64,000 bases of DNA from NCBI GenBank assembly GCA_020831885.1, contig JAFIFU010000003.1, forward strand, positions 62,001 through 126,000, read 5' to 3'. Each line of letters starts with the position of its first letter. Position 1 is the stretch's first letter. Shown here piece by piece: positions 8,958 to 19,811 of the stretch. Source of the stretch: Ectothiorhodospiraceae bacterium. Its GTDB lineage: Bacteria > Pseudomonadota > Gammaproteobacteria > Nitrococcales > Aquisalimonadaceae. Position numbers and translations under genes: made by a program. The notes under the pieces were generated by a model. The model was not told the DNA's origin, did not search any database, and saw only the letters and a list, made by a program, of their open reading frames with translations.

Positions 8958-10009
8958 CAGGCCCGATCCGCCGTCGGTCCGTCTTCGCCGCCCAGGGGGG
9001 CGAATCGGGCATTCCCGTCCAGGGATCGCAACAACGGGGATGGGTCACCGTCCACCAGCACATCCAGCAGCAAGGCCTGATCGTCCGCGCTCAGCACACG
9101 GACGCCTTCCACGCCCCGGCCGGCGCGGAGCAGGCGGATGAGAAAACCGTAATCGTCAAGACTGTCGATCCCGGCGAATGCCAGCCGTACCCGCCGTTGC
9201 TCGTCCACGCTGCGCAACCGGGCCTGCTGCTCCGCCATGCGTCGCGCACCCGTTTCCATCCCGGCCCGCAGCGCCGCCTGGGCATCCTCACCGCTGGATG
9301 TCCATTCCAGGCTCTCGCCGTTACGGTACTGCAGCCAGCGGGCGGACCAGTCCTCCGTCCGTTCCGACAACCGCACAACCATCACAGCCTCGGTCCCATA
9401 GCGCGCGGACGCCTGCATGATGGGGGAACGGAAACCACCCCAGACATCCGAGGGGCTGAGCTGCTGGCGGTCTTCCAGATCCATCAGGGGGAAAATGACC
9501 GGCAACCCCTGCTGCTGTGCGGCCCGGCGCATGTCCTCCTGCAGCTCCGGCAGGATGTCGCCGCCCGCCAGTTCCCGCTGGCCGGCTCGGTCCACGGCCA
9601 ACCAGACCAGTCGGCGGGTACGATCATCGGCGGCCCAGAACGGCACCTCCAGCTCCGCGAGGCGGCGCTCCACCGCCGGCCCGTCGAACCGCAGGAGCAG
9701 CAGGTAACCCTCACTTTCGCCAAGCCGGTCGTAACCGAACTGCTGCACGTAACGCTCCGCGTTGGCCAGCAGGGCATCGCGAACCCGCTCCGCCTCCGCG
9801 ACCCGCGCGCTGCCGGTCAGGCGCAGGAGCACCTCCCGCAAGCCTTCCGCGGCGGCGGCGGACCGTTCCCGCGCTGATTCGGATGCCACCTCCACCTGCG
9901 CATCGAACAGCGTCTGATCGGCAAGCGCCCCGCCGGCGAGGGAAGACGCCAGCACCAGCACAATGCCGGTCAGCGCGAGCCTGAGCTTCCTGAACATGGG
10001 AGTCCTCAT
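8942..10009 (-). CDS. DUF2066 domain-containing periplasmic protein
   Basis: 355 aa with a typical signal peptide ([25 protein letters not shown]); either the ATG at 10009 or the one at 9997 may be used. The following [29 protein letters not shown] and a later [18 protein letters not shown] fit the DUF2066 family, which is commonly encoded next to purM in gammaproteobacteria. No catalytic motif is recognisable and the function is unknown. It is divergent from purM. Confidence 0.82.
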   Translation of the reverse strand: MRTPMFRKLRLALTGIVLVLASSLAGGALADQTLFDAQVEVASESARERSAAAAEGLREVLLRLTGSARVAEAERVRDALLANAERYVQQFGYDRLGESEGYLLLLRFDGPAVERRLAELEVPFWAADDRTRRLVWLAVDRAGQRELAGGDILPELQEDMRRAAQQQGLPVIFPLMDLEDRQQLSPSDVWGGFRSPIMQASARYGTEAVMVVRLSERTEDWSARWLQYRNGESLEWTSSGEDAQAALRAGMETGARRMAEQQARLRSVDEQRRVRLAFAGIDSLDDYGFLIRLLRAGRGVEGVRVLSADDQALLLDVLVDGDPSPLLRSLDGNARFAPLGGEDGPTADRAWRLQR

Positions 10010-10104
10010 AACCGGATCACGGGCTGATGGTACCCCGCCCCCAGGTCCCGGTGCCAGTTGTCGCGGGGTGGTAACGGTATCCGGCCTTGAGGATCATGGG
10101 AATC

Positions 10105-10133
10105 TTAAACTCCGGCACCCTGTCCGCTATAGT
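10105..10133 (+). promoter_or_regulatory. Putative promoter for purM-purN
   Basis: TATAGT (10128-10133) matches a -10 at five of six positions, with TTAAAC (10105-10110) 17 bp upstream as a weak -35. Transcription would begin near 10140. This places an ATG at 10134 outside the message and supports the downstream TTG start of purM. Confidence 0.5.
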
Positions 10134-10199
10134 ATGCCCCTTCAGACCGCCACCCCGCCCGGTCCATGCCGAGGCGCCCCATGCAGCGAGGAATCACTC

Positions 10200-11267
10200 T
10201 TGGCCCGTGATGATCAGCCCGACCGCCCGACAGGCCTGACCTACCGCGAGGCCGGCGTCGATATCGATGCCGGTAATGCTCTGGTGGACCGCATCGGTCC
10301 GGCGGTGGCCCGCACCCGGCGCCCCGAGGTGCTGGGCGGCCTGGGCGGCTTCGGCGGCCTGTTCCAGGTTCCGGTGGACCGCTACCGGGAACCGGTACTC
10401 GTGTCCGGCACCGATGGTGTTGGCACCAAGCTGAAGCTGGCCATCGAGACCGGTCGCCATGACGGCATCGGGATCGATCTGGTGGCCATGTGCGTCAACG
10501 ATATCCTGGTCTGCGGGGCCGAGCCCCTGTTCTTTCTGGATTACTACGCCACCGGGCGCCTGGACGTGGATGTGGCGGCCGCCGTGGTGGAGGGCATTGC
10601 CCGGGGCTGCGAACAAGCCGGCGCGGCGCTGATCGGCGGCGAGACGGCGGAGATGCCGGGCATGTACGCGGAAGGCCATTACGATCTGGCCGGCTTCTGC
10701 GTGGGCTGCGTCGAAAAATCGGCCATCATCGATGGTCGCCGCGTTCGCGCCGGTGACGCCTTGATCGCCCTGGGGTCCAGCGGTCCGCATTCCAATGGCT
10801 ATTCGCTGATCCGCAAGGTGTTGGAGGTCTCCGGCGCATCGCTCGACACGGCGTTGGAGGGCGGTTCGCTGACAGACGCGCTGATGGCCCCGACACGCAT
10901 CTACGTGAAATCGGTCCACGCACTGCTGGCCTCGGTGGATATCCGCGCCATGGCCCACATCACCGGCGGCGGCCTGCCGGAGAACCTGCCCCGGGTGCTT
11001 CCGGAAGGAACAGCCGCCGAGATCGACACCACCGGTTGGGAATGGCCGGCGGTGTTCCGCTGGCTCCAGGAGCAGGGCCGCATCAGCGATGCAGAAATGT
11101 ACCGAACCTTCAACTGCGGGGTGGGCATGGTGCTGTGCGTTCCCGAGGGGCAGGCCGATGACGCCCTGACGCGGCTGCGTTCCGCGGGGGAACATGCCTG
11201 GCGGCTGGGTCGCGTGGTGCCGGCTGGCGGCGACGCGACCCGCGTGAGACTGCGGGAGGCCGGATGA
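10200..11267 (+). CDS. purM: Phosphoribosylformylglycinamidine cyclo-ligase
   Basis: 355 aa from a TTG at 10200, preceded by CGAGGA with 7-nt spacing. This gives a protein close to the 345-aa E. coli enzyme and begins shortly before the conserved [17 protein letters not shown]. An in-frame ATG at 10134 overlaps the likely -10 box. PurM closes the imidazole ring of FGAM using ATP to form AIR, the fifth step of purine synthesis. [12 protein letters not shown] and [21 protein letters not shown] are characteristic of the AIRS fold. It overlaps purN by ATGA. Confidence 0.95.
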   Translation: MARDDQPDRPTGLTYREAGVDIDAGNALVDRIGPAVARTRRPEVLGGLGGFGGLFQVPVDRYREPVLVSGTDGVGTKLKLAIETGRHDGIGIDLVAMCVNDILVCGAEPLFFLDYYATGRLDVDVAAAVVEGIARGCEQAGAALIGGETAEMPGMYAEGHYDLAGFCVGCVEKSAIIDGRRVRAGDALIALGSSGPHSNGYSLIRKVLEVSGASLDTALEGGSLTDALMAPTRIYVKSVHALLASVDIRAMAHITGGGLPENLPRVLPEGTAAEIDTTGWEWPAVFRWLQEQGRISDAEMYRTFNCGVGMVLCVPEGQADDALTRLRSAGEHAWRLGRVVPAGGDATRVRLREAG

Positions 11268-11938
11268 GCCGTCCCTGCCGCGTCGTGGTCCTGATCTCGG
11301 GCAGCGGCAGCAACCTGCAGACACTGATCGATAGGGCCGCCGACGGCCGGCTTCCCATCCACATCGTCGCCGTGATCAGCAACCGCGCCGACGCCTATGG
11401 GCTGAAGCGTGCGGCCAGGGCCGGAATCACCACCCGGGTGCTCTCCCACCGGGATTACGACAGTCGCGAACAGTATGACGAGGCGCTGGCAGCGCTGATC
11501 GACGCTCAGGAGCCGGACCTGGTGGTGCTGGCGGGCTTCATGCGCATCCTGTCGCAAGGCTTCGTCAATCGCTACCACGGGCGCATGCTGAACATCCACC
11601 CCTCGTTGCTACCGCTGTTCCGGGGCCTGCACACCCACCGGCGGGCCCTGGAGGCCGGTCATACCGAGCACGGCTGCAGCGTGCATTTCGTCACCCCGGA
11701 CCTGGATGCCGGACCGGTCATCGTGCAGGCGCGGGTTCCGGTGCTGGCAGACGACGACGAAACCAGCCTGGCCCGCCGGGTACAGGGCCAGGAACACCGC
11801 ATCTACCCGCTGGCGGTTGCATGGTTCGCCCAGGGGCGGCTGCGCCTGGGCCCGGACGGCATCCTGCTGGACGGACACCTGCTGCGGGAGCCCGTGCAGG
11901 TGCGCCCAGACGAGGACCTGCCCGATGAACCCGCGTAG
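11264..11938 (+). CDS. purN: Phosphoribosylglycinamide formyltransferase
   Basis: 224 aa. The start [18 protein letters not shown] is the GAR-binding loop. The catalytic Asn-His-Asp set is visible in [12 protein letters not shown] and [12 protein letters not shown]. The enzyme transfers a formyl group from 10-formyl-THF to GAR, the third step of purine synthesis. It is translationally coupled to purM. In the HPSLLP region the usual YPGL is FRGL, a conservative change. Confidence 0.95.
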   Translation: MSRPCRVVVLISGSGSNLQTLIDRAADGRLPIHIVAVISNRADAYGLKRAARAGITTRVLSHRDYDSREQYDEALAALIDAQEPDLVVLAGFMRILSQGFVNRYHGRMLNIHPSLLPLFRGLHTHRRALEAGHTEHGCSVHFVTPDLDAGPVIVQARVPVLADDDETSLARRVQGQEHRIYPLAVAWFAQGRLRLGPDGILLDGHLLREPVQVRPDEDLPDEPA

Positions 11939-11949
11939 CCCACCGGGCT
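11937..11949 (+). terminator. Weak hairpin at the purN stop
   Basis: AGCCC (11937-11941) and GGGCT (11945-11949) form a short stem with a 3-nt loop beginning inside the purN stop codon, followed by a T-rich run (GTGTTCTTTC). It could terminate purMN transcription before the convergent dcd. Confidence 0.35.
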
Positions 11950-11963
11950 CGTGTTCTTTCACA

Positions 11964-12530
11964 CTAAGAGCGTGGCAGCGTCACCCCCCGCTGCCCCATG
12001 TACTTGCCCCCCCGGTCCTTGTATGAGGTCTCGCACTCCTCGTCGGATTCCAGGAACAGCATCTGCGCCACGCCCTCGTTGGCGTAGATCTTGGCCGGCA
12101 ACGGAGTGGTGTTGGAGAACTCCAGTGTCACATGCCCTTCCCACTCCGGCTCCAGCGGCGTCACATTGACGATAATGCCGCAGCGGGCGTAGGTGGACTT
12201 GCCCAGGCAGATGGTGAGCACCTTGCGGGGAATCCGGAAGTACTCCACCGTTCGCGCCAGGGCGAAGGAGTTGGGCGGGATGATACAGATGTCCGACTGG
12301 ACGTCCACAAAACTGTTCTGGTCGAAGTTCTTCGGATCCACCACCGCCGAGTTGATGTTGGTGAAGATCTTGAACTCGTCCGCGCACCGGACATCGTAGC
12401 CGTAGCTGGACGTGCCGTAGGAGATGATCCTGCCCTTGTCCGTCTCCCGCACCTGGCCGGGCTCGAAAGGCTCGATCATGCCCTGCTCCACCGCCATGCG
12501 GCGAATCCATTTATCCGATTTGATTGCCAT
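11964..12530 (-). CDS. dcd: dCTP deaminase
   Basis: 188 aa from the ATG at 12530 ([13 protein letters not shown]), the length and N-terminus of Pseudomonas-type Dcd; a start three codons upstream is possible. It deaminates dCTP to dUTP, feeding dTMP synthesis. Family features visible are [47 protein letters not shown] (with the S-x-ARxG substrate loop and catalytic Glu) and the C-terminal [17 protein letters not shown] lid. Monocistronic; convergent with purN. Confidence 0.95.
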   Translation of the reverse strand: MAIKSDKWIRRMAVEQGMIEPFEPGQVRETDKGRIISYGTSSYGYDVRCADEFKIFTNINSAVVDPKNFDQNSFVDVQSDICIIPPNSFALARTVEYFRIPRKVLTICLGKSTYARCGIIVNVTPLEPEWEGHVTLEFSNTTPLPAKIYANEGVAQMLFLESDEECETSYKDRGGKYMGQRGVTLPRS

Positions 12531-12607
12531 CCGTTCCACCCTGGCTCTGAATTGTGGCGGGAAAAACCGCCTGATTCTACACGCCCGGGACGAGGCCTGA
12601 AAACGTC

Positions 12608-12644
12608 AACGGCCCGCACCGCGGTCAGCGGGGCGGGCCGTTGA
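12608..12644 (-). terminator. Rho-independent terminator of gltBD
   Basis: CAACGGCCCGC (12608-12618) pairs perfectly with GCGGGCCGTTG (12634-12644), an 11-bp GC-rich stem with a 15-nt loop, 20 bp past the gltD stop. On the minus strand it is followed by ACGTTTT, a short U-tract. Confidence 0.75.
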
Positions 12645-12664
12645 TTGAAGACCTGACCTGGAAA

Positions 12665-14149
<1,485 letters not shown>

Positions 14150-14160
14150 GATCTCGCTCC

Positions 14161-17100
14161 TTACGCAGTGGCCTTGGCTGCCGCCAGGTTCTTCAGATGC
14201 ATATCGAAGGCTTGAACCGCCACTTCATACTCGTCCTCGATCTGCTTCTCTTCGCGGACGGTCTTCATGTAGCCCTGCATGCGCTCGTAATCCACCGGCA
14301 TCACGCGGATGAACTGCTGCAACGCTTCGCCCCAGTTTTCCAGCACGTCCTTGGCCACGTCGGAACCGGTGTACTCCAGGTGGTTCTGAATGAGCCGCTT
14401 CAGCTCCGCGATCTCCTCGGCATCCTCCACCGCACCGAGCCGCACCATTTCCATGTTGCAGCGCTCGGGGAAGGTGCCCGCCCGATCCAGCACGTAGGCC
14501 ACGCCGCCGGACATGCCCGCGGCGAAGTTGCGCCCGGTCTTGCCGAGGATCACCGCCTTGCCGCCGGTCATGTACTCGCAGCCGTGGTCACCCACGCCTT
14601 CCACCACGGCCGTGACGCCGGAGTTACGCACGCAGAAGCGTTCACCGGCCACGCCGCGCACGTAAGCCTCACCGGCCGTGCCGCCGAAAAAGGCCACGTT
14701 GCCGATGATGATGTTGTCGCGGGCGGCAAACGGCGCCCTGGCATCCGGGTACACAATCAGGCGCGCACCGGACAGGCCTTTGCCGAAGTAATCATTGGCA
14801 TCGCCTTCCAGCTCGAACTCCACACCCGGCGCGGTGAACACGCCGAAGCTCTGGCCGGCGGAGCCCGTGAATTTCACATGGATGGTGCCGTCCGGCAGGC
14901 CTTTGTCCTCGTAACGCTTGGAGATCTCGTTGGAGAGCATGGCGCCGACACTGCGATCGGTGTTCTGGATCGGATACGCCAGGCGTACCGGCTCCTGCCG
15001 CTCCAGGGCCCCCGCCGCATCACGGATGAGCTTGCGGTCGATGATGTCGTGGATCAGGTGCTTCTGCTCCACTGTCTTGTACAGACTATCGCCCTCGGCG
15101 GGCTCGGCCTTGTACAGGATCGGAGACAGATCCAGGTGCTTGAGCTTCCAGTGGCTGATACCGTCGCGCACCTTCAGGCACTGGCTCTGTCCCACCATCT
15201 CATCGATGGTGCGGAAGCCCAGCTCTGCCATGAGTTCCCGCAGCCCCTCCACCATCAGGGTGAAGAAGTTCACCACGTGCTCCACCTGTCCCTGGAAACG
15301 GCCGCGCAGGACCCGGTCCTGGGTGGCAACCCCCACCGGGCAGGTGTTGGTGTGGCACTTGCGCATCATGATGCAGCCCTCCACCACCAGGGCTGCCGTG
15401 GCGACACCCCATTCCTCGGCGCCCAGCAGCGTGGCCACAGCCAGATCCCGCGGGGTCTTCATCTGGCCGTCGGCCTGCAGGGTGACGCGGCTGCGCAGCC
15501 GGTTCCGCACCAGGGTCTGATGGGTTTCGGAGATACCCAGCTCCCACGGCAGGCCGGCATGCTTGATGGAGCTGAGCGGCGAGGCGCCGGTACCGCCATC
15601 ATGCCCGGCAATCAGTACCACGTCGGCATAGCCCTTGACCACGCCGGCGGCCACGGTACCCACGCCGGCTTCGGACACCAGCTTCACGTTGATGCGGGCA
15701 TCCCGGTTGGCATTCTTCAGGTCGTAAATGAGCTGCGCCAGGTCCTCAATGGAATAGATGTCATGGTGCGGGGGTGGCGAGATCAGGCCCACACCCGGCG
15801 TGGAACCCCGGGTGCGGCCGATCCAGGCGTCCACCTTGTGCCCGGGCAACTGCCCCCCCTCGCCGGGCTTGGCGCCCTGTGCCATCTTGATCTGCAGTTC
15901 GTCGGCGTTGGTCAGATAGTAGCTGTTCACGCCGAAGCGACCGGAGGCCACCTGCTTGATGCGGGACATCATGGAGTCGCCGTTCTCCAGCGGCTTGTAG
16001 CGGATGGGGTCTTCCCCGCCCTCGCCACTGTTGCTCTTCCCGCCAAGCCGGTTCATGGCCAGGGCCAGCGTGGTATGCGCCTCCCAGGAGATGGAACCGA
16101 AGGACATGGCGCCGGTGGCAAAGCGCCGGAAGATGTTCTCGGCCGGTTCCACCTCGCTCAGCGGGATGGGCTCCCGGTCCGGAGCGAATTCCAGCAGGCC
16201 ACGGAGGGTGAAGGCCTCCCGTGACTGGTTATCCACCGCATGGGTGTACTGCCGGAACATGTCCTTGTCATTACGCGCCGCCGAATGCTGCAGCAGGCGG
16301 ATGGTGAGCGGGTTGAACAAATGCCGCTCGCCGTCCTTGCGCCAGGCATAGTTGCCGCCGGAACGAAGAATCATGTTCTCATGGGTGAAGCCGTTCTCCG
16401 GGAAGCCCAGCCGATGCTTCTGCAATGTCTCCCGGGCGATCTCGTCAAGGCCGATACCCTCGATTCGGCTGGTGGTACCGGCAAAGCAGCGGTCGATGAC
16501 CTCCGAACTCAGCCCCAGCGCCTCGAAGATCTGCGCCCCCTGGTAGGACTGCAGCGTGGAGATTCCCATCTTGGAGAAAATCTTCAGCAGGCCGCTGTTG
16601 ACCGCCTTGATGTACCGTGCGATCAGTTCCTGATCATCCTGGCCGGCGATGGCACCGCTGTCCCGCAGGGCCAGCAGGGACTCAATGGCCATATAGGGCG
16701 CCACCGCGGCGGCGCCATAGCCCAGCAGGGTGGCGAAATGATGGGTCTCCCACACGTCACCGGCTTCCACGATCAGGCCGGTGTGTCCACGCAGCCCTTC
16801 CCGGATCAGAAAATGGTGGACGGCCCCGGTGGCCAGCAGCGACGGGACCGCCGCGTGATCGGTGCTCACCCGGCGATCGCTGAGCACCAGGATGGAGTAA
16901 CCGTCCTCCACCGCATCCCGCGCGTGACGGCAGATGCGTTTCAGCGCCCGGTCCATCTCGCCCTTGCGACCGGTGGCGCGGAAGGTGATGTCGATGGTCT
17001 GGGACTGGAAACGGTGGTGATCGATGTCCTGCAGCTTGCGAAGCTGCGGGTTGGTCAGCACCGGCTGCGGGATCTCCACCATGCGGCAGTGCTTGGGCGT

Positions 17101-18771
17101 CTCATCCAACAGGTTCAACGCCGAGCCCACATAGGTCTGCAGTGACATGACCATCTCTTCCCGGATGGGATCGATGGGGGGGTTGGTCACCTGGGCGAAC
17201 AGCTGCTTGAAATAATAGGACAGATGCTGTGGCTGATCCGAGAGCACCGCCAGCGGATTGTCGGCGCCCATGGAGCCCAGTGGCTCCTTGGCGGTTTCCA
17301 CCATGTCCGCCAGCACCACGGAGAGTTCCTCCTGGGTGTAGCCGAAGGCCTGCTGGCGCTTGCGCAGCTCGATTTCGTCCAGGCGCCGCTCCTCAAGGAT
17401 GGAATCGGGCAGGTCGTCGATCACGATCTTGTTCTTCGCCAGCCATTCGGCATACGGTTTGCTGGCGCAGACCTGGGTCTTCACCTCATCGTCACTGATG
17501 ATGCGTCCCTGCTCCAGGTCGGCGATAAACAGCCGGCCCGGCTCCAGGCGTCCCTTCATGACGACTCGGGACTGATCCACCACCAGGGCACCGGTTTCGG
17601 AGCCCATGACGATGGTGCCATCCTCCGTCACCAGATAGCGGGACGGGCGCAGACCGTTGCGGTCCAGGGTGGCGCCGATGACGCGGCCGTCGGTGAAGGC
17701 CACGGAGGCAGGACCGTCCCAGGGCTCCATGATGCAGGCGTAATACTCGTAGAAGGCGCGCTTGGTGGGCTCCATGTCCGGCTGGCGTTGCCAGGCTTCG
17801 GGGATGACCATCATCATCACCTTCTCCAGCGGGCGACCGGCCAGCACCAGCAGTTCGATCACCATATCCAGATTCGCGGAGTCGGACTGGGTGTGATCGC
17901 AGATCGGCTTGATCATCTCCAGCTCTTCATCGGAGAACAGCTCGCTGGAAAGGAGATCCTCCCGTGCGCGCATCCAGTTGATATTGCCCTTCACGGTGTT
18001 GATTTCGCCGTTGTGGGACAGATACCGGAACGGCTGCGCCCGTCGCCAGGCCGGAAAGGTGTTGGTTGAGAAGCGGGAATGATGCATGGCCAGCGCCGAC
18101 ACCGTCTTCTCATTCTGCAGGTCCAGGTAGTACTCCCGCACCTGGGCGGTGGTGAACTGCCCCTTGTAGACGATGGTCCGGGTGGACAGGGAAGCGATGT
18201 AGAAGTCGTTCTCCACGCCTTCCACCGTCTCTTTCACCCGGTGCTCCGTATAGTTGCGCAACACATAGAGCTTGCGCTCGAAAGCCTGCTGATCCAGACC
18301 CTCCGAGCGCTCCAGAAACGCCTGTTCGATCTGTGGTTCATTGTCCAGCGCGGCCTGGCCCAGGGTGCTGTTGTCGCAGGGAACCCGGCGCCAGCCAAGC
18401 AGGTTGATGCCCAGGCGCTCCAGGTTACGGGTGAACATGGCGCGACAGGCTTCGCGGATGGTTTCATCACCCGGGAAGAAGATCATGCCCACGGCATAAT
18501 CCCCGGGCTGCGGCAGCGTCACACCCTGGCTCTCCAGATCGTCCCGGAACGTGGCGTCGGGAATCTGGATCAGCACGCCTGCGCCGTCGCCGCTCTTGAC
18601 GTCGTATCCGGTGCCGCCCCGGTGCTCCATGCAGGTGAGCATGGACAACGCGTTCTCGATAATGGCGTGACTGCGCTCGCCCTTGAGGCTGGCGACAAAG
18701 CCGATTCCGCAACTGTCACGCTCGAACTCGGAACGGTACAGACCCGCAGACTGCTGATTGACATTAGCCAT
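14161..18771 (-). CDS. gltB: Glutamate synthase (NADPH) large subunit
   Basis: 1536 aa, full length. C21 in the [10 protein letters not shown] motif is the expected N-terminal nucleophile after removal of a 20-residue propeptide, as in class II glutamine amidotransferases. The central and FMN-binding domains follow, including [15 protein letters not shown], [31 protein letters not shown] and the [3Fe-4S] segment [19 protein letters not shown]. A C-terminal beta-helix domain ([17 protein letters not shown] type) completes it. An AGGAG ribosome site lies 8 bp before the ATG. Pairs with gltD. Confidence 0.97.
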   Translation of the reverse strand: MANVNQQSAGLYRSEFERDSCGIGFVASLKGERSHAIIENALSMLTCMEHRGGTGYDVKSGDGAGVLIQIPDATFRDDLESQGVTLPQPGDYAVGMIFFPGDETIREACRAMFTRNLERLGINLLGWRRVPCDNSTLGQAALDNEPQIEQAFLERSEGLDQQAFERKLYVLRNYTEHRVKETVEGVENDFYIASLSTRTIVYKGQFTTAQVREYYLDLQNEKTVSALAMHHSRFSTNTFPAWRRAQPFRYLSHNGEINTVKGNINWMRAREDLLSSELFSDEELEMIKPICDHTQSDSANLDMVIELLVLAGRPLEKVMMMVIPEAWQRQPDMEPTKRAFYEYYACIMEPWDGPASVAFTDGRVIGATLDRNGLRPSRYLVTEDGTIVMGSETGALVVDQSRVVMKGRLEPGRLFIADLEQGRIISDDEVKTQVCASKPYAEWLAKNKIVIDDLPDSILEERRLDEIELRKRQQAFGYTQEELSVVLADMVETAKEPLGSMGADNPLAVLSDQPQHLSYYFKQLFAQVTNPPIDPIREEMVMSLQTYVGSALNLLDETPKHCRMVEIPQPVLTNPQLRKLQDIDHHRFQSQTIDITFRATGRKGEMDRALKRICRHARDAVEDGYSILVLSDRRVSTDHAAVPSLLATGAVHHFLIREGLRGHTGLIVEAGDVWETHHFATLLGYGAAAVAPYMAIESLLALRDSGAIAGQDDQELIARYIKAVNSGLLKIFSKMGISTLQSYQGAQIFEALGLSSEVIDRCFAGTTSRIEGIGLDEIARETLQKHRLGFPENGFTHENMILRSGGNYAWRKDGERHLFNPLTIRLLQHSAARNDKDMFRQYTHAVDNQSREAFTLRGLLEFAPDREPIPLSEVEPAENIFRRFATGAMSFGSISWEAHTTLALAMNRLGGKSNSGEGGEDPIRYKPLENGDSMMSRIKQVASGRFGVNSYYLTNADELQIKMAQGAKPGEGGQLPGHKVDAWIGRTRGSTPGVGLISPPPHHDIYSIEDLAQLIYDLKNANRDARINVKLVSEAGVGTVAAGVVKGYADVVLIAGHDGGTGASPLSSIKHAGLPWELGISETHQTLVRNRLRSRVTLQADGQMKTPRDLAVATLLGAEEWGVATAALVVEGCIMMRKCHTNTCPVGVATQDRVLRGRFQGQVEHVVNFFTLMVEGLRELMAELGFRTIDEMVGQSQCLKVRDGISHWKLKHLDLSPILYKAEPAEGDSLYKTVEQKHLIHDIIDRKLIRDAAGALERQEPVRLAYPIQNTDRSVGAMLSNEISKRYEDKGLPDGTIHVKFTGSAGQSFGVFTAPGVEFELEGDANDYFGKGLSGARLIVYPDARAPFAARDNIIIGNVAFFGGTAGEAYVRGVAGERFCVRNSGVTAVVEGVGDHGCEYMTGGKAVILGKTGRNFAAGMSGGVAYVLDRAGTFPERCNMEMVRLGAVEDAEEIAELKRLIQNHLEYTGSDVAKDVLENWGEALQQFIRVMPVDYERMQGYMKTVREEKQIEDEYEVAVQAFDMHLKNLAAAKATA

Positions 18772-19071
18772 AGAACAGCTCCTGTATGTTGCTTATTCCA
18801 TCCTTCCGCCGTCCAGCGCGCCTGCCGTAGCCGACATAGCGAAATGTTCCTGGGTATGGCTGCTGCGCTGAGGTTCCGGGGAAGGTCGCCGACCGTTTCG
18901 GACAACGCTCCCGCAAGGAGGGTCGAACCGGCCGGCCCGTTGTACAAGACCGCTTGGACCGCTGTTGCCTGTTCAGTGAAAAAAGGGCGGATGATGATAC
19001 CCAAGTGCGCGGACCATTTCCAGCCCCGGTGTCCGTGAGGCAACACGCCACCGCTGCCAACACCGCAGTCA

Positions 19072-19091
19072 TGGCACGATCTGGCGTGCCA
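19072..19091. promoter_or_regulatory. Dyad-symmetric site TGGCACG-N6-CGTGCCA
   Basis: A perfect 7-bp inverted repeat with a 6-nt spacer lies 87 bp before the ATG of the small Cys-rich protein gene and about 300 bp upstream of gltB. The geometry suits a dimeric regulator. No regulator gene lies nearby to name it. Confidence 0.35.
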
Positions 19092-19110
19092 CGCAATGGC
19101 GCGGAGACAT

Positions 19111-19131
19111 GGGAACCGATCAGCGCTCCCC
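19111..19131 (-). repeat. GGAAGCGCTGATC-family palindromic repeat, copy A
   Basis: Read on the minus strand this is GGGGAGCGCTGATCGGTTCC plus one base, a 21-bp imperfect palindrome matching the family core with two or three differences. It is the only clear copy in the gltB upstream region. No stop codon of a recognised gene abuts it. Confidence 0.6.
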
Positions 19132-19177
19132 TTAGTCACCCTTGACGACCGGCGACAGTGCCGCCATCTTCCGGAAC

Positions 19178-19447
19178 ATGAGTACAGACACAGAAGCGCT
19201 GCCCCCGAAGCCGACACCACCGGAGCCCGACGAATGCTGCGGCGGCGGATGCGTTCCCTGTGTCTACGACCTGTACGAGGACGCCCTGGAGCGCTGGAAG
19301 GAGCGGGTCAGATCGATAAGGGAAGCGGAAGAGGGGCAGCCGAAACCGGCTCGGGACGCCGGCCGCCGAATGGGTGACAATACGGAAACCGCTGAAACGA
19401 AGCGCAACCGTCTGAACAAAGGACATCAAACCACTCAAAACGGTTAG
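19178..19447 (+). CDS. Small Cys-rich oxidoreductase-like domain protein
   Basis: 89 aa from the ATG at 19178. The N-terminal half carries PPKPTPPEPDECCGGGCVPCVYDLYEDALERW. This pattern (a proline-rich lead, then CC-GGGC-x2-C-VYDLY) matches the oxidoreductase-like domain family known from bacteria and eukaryotes, whose activity is undefined. The Cys cluster (residues 20, 21, 25 and 28) could bind a metal or cofactor. The second half is charged and probably disordered. The stop TAG is immediately followed by a palindromic repeat. A TTG 12 codons upstream is an alternative start. Confidence 0.7.
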   Translation: MSTDTEALPPKPTPPEPDECCGGGCVPCVYDLYEDALERWKERVRSIREAEEGQPKPARDAGRRMGDNTETAETKRNRLNKGHQTTQNG

Positions 19448-19466
19448 GGAAGCGCTGATCGATTCC
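19447..19466 (+). repeat. GGAAGCGCTGATC-family repeat, copy B, on a stop codon
   Basis: GGGAAGCGCTGATCGATTCC begins on the last base of the TAG stop (19445-19447) of the preceding small gene. The ends GGAA/TTCC and inner CG/CG pairs make it an imperfect palindrome able to form a short hairpin just after translation ends. Confidence 0.75.
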
Positions 19467-19529
19467 TTGGCAGGGGCGGGCACACGGGACCAAGCCGCTA
19501 CGGCTCTGCCCCGGAGAGGAGAGAGACGC

Positions 19530-19775
19530 ATGCGGGGGGTGGTGAAACACATCAACGAGGAATTCGGACTGGTGGCCGTGGAAACCGAGCATGGTGAATA
19601 CACCGTCTTCGGCCTCATGGACGGTGGTGTGGTCAACCATGGTGACGTCATCGTGGGGGATCTGGAGCAGCTCGACCACCAGGCGCTGCGCAATGAGACC
19701 AGTGGTGTGGAAATCCATGTCTACATCGAGGACACCGAACTGTCGCTGGACGATGCCCGGGCCAAGCTGAGCTGA
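19530..19775 (+). CDS. Small conserved-type hypothetical protein
   Basis: 81 aa from the ATG at 19530, chosen for the strong purine-rich GGAGAGGAGAGAG ribosome site. The sequence is acidic, with alternating beta-type stretches MRGVVKHINEEFGLVAVET, GEYTVFGLMDGG and HGDVIVGDLEQL. This pattern resembles a small OB/cold-shock-like barrel; I recall similar short proteins in other gammaproteobacteria but cannot name a family. No catalytic motif is visible. It lies between the Cys-rich small gene and convergent rlmKL. Confidence 0.7.
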   Translation: MRGVVKHINEEFGLVAVETEHGEYTVFGLMDGGVVNHGDVIVGDLEQLDHQALRNETSGVEIHVYIEDTELSLDDARAKLS

Positions 19776-19790
19776 CCCGCGGCACGCTCA

Positions 19791-19811
19791 GGAAGGGCCG
19801 ATCGATTCCCT
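19791..19811 (-). repeat. GGAAGCGCTGATC-family repeat, copy C, on the rlmKL stop
   Basis: On the plus strand GGAAGGGCCGATCGATTCCC runs from 19791 to 19810. On the minus strand the element starts on the last base of the rlmKL TGA stop (19811). It differs from the core mainly in GGGCC for GCGCT. Confidence 0.65.

Larger units (their letters stand above)
18772..19177. other. Intergenic region between gltB and a divergent small gene
   Basis: About 400 bp without a convincing gene. It must hold the gltB promoter, but I find no clear -35/-10 pair. It contains a 7-bp dyad TGGCACG-N6-CGTGCCA (19072-19091) and one copy of the GGAAGCGCTGATC-type repeat (19111-19131). Both lie nearer the small gene at 19178 than gltB. 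Confidence 0.5.

Noticed and set aside
10134-10199. ATG at 10134 as the purM start
   Set aside because: It abuts a good -10 box and would add 22 residues absent from the family; the TTG at 10200 has a proper ribosome site.
14197-16224. A 675-codon open frame opposite gltB
   Set aside because: gltB is certain from family motifs; the antisense frame is His/Gly/Gln-rich, the mark of a GC-codon shadow.
19072-19086. Sigma-54 promoter at TGGCACG near gltB
   Set aside because: The GG and GC elements are 9 bp apart instead of 10 and the -12 element does not match; the site is better described as a dyad.
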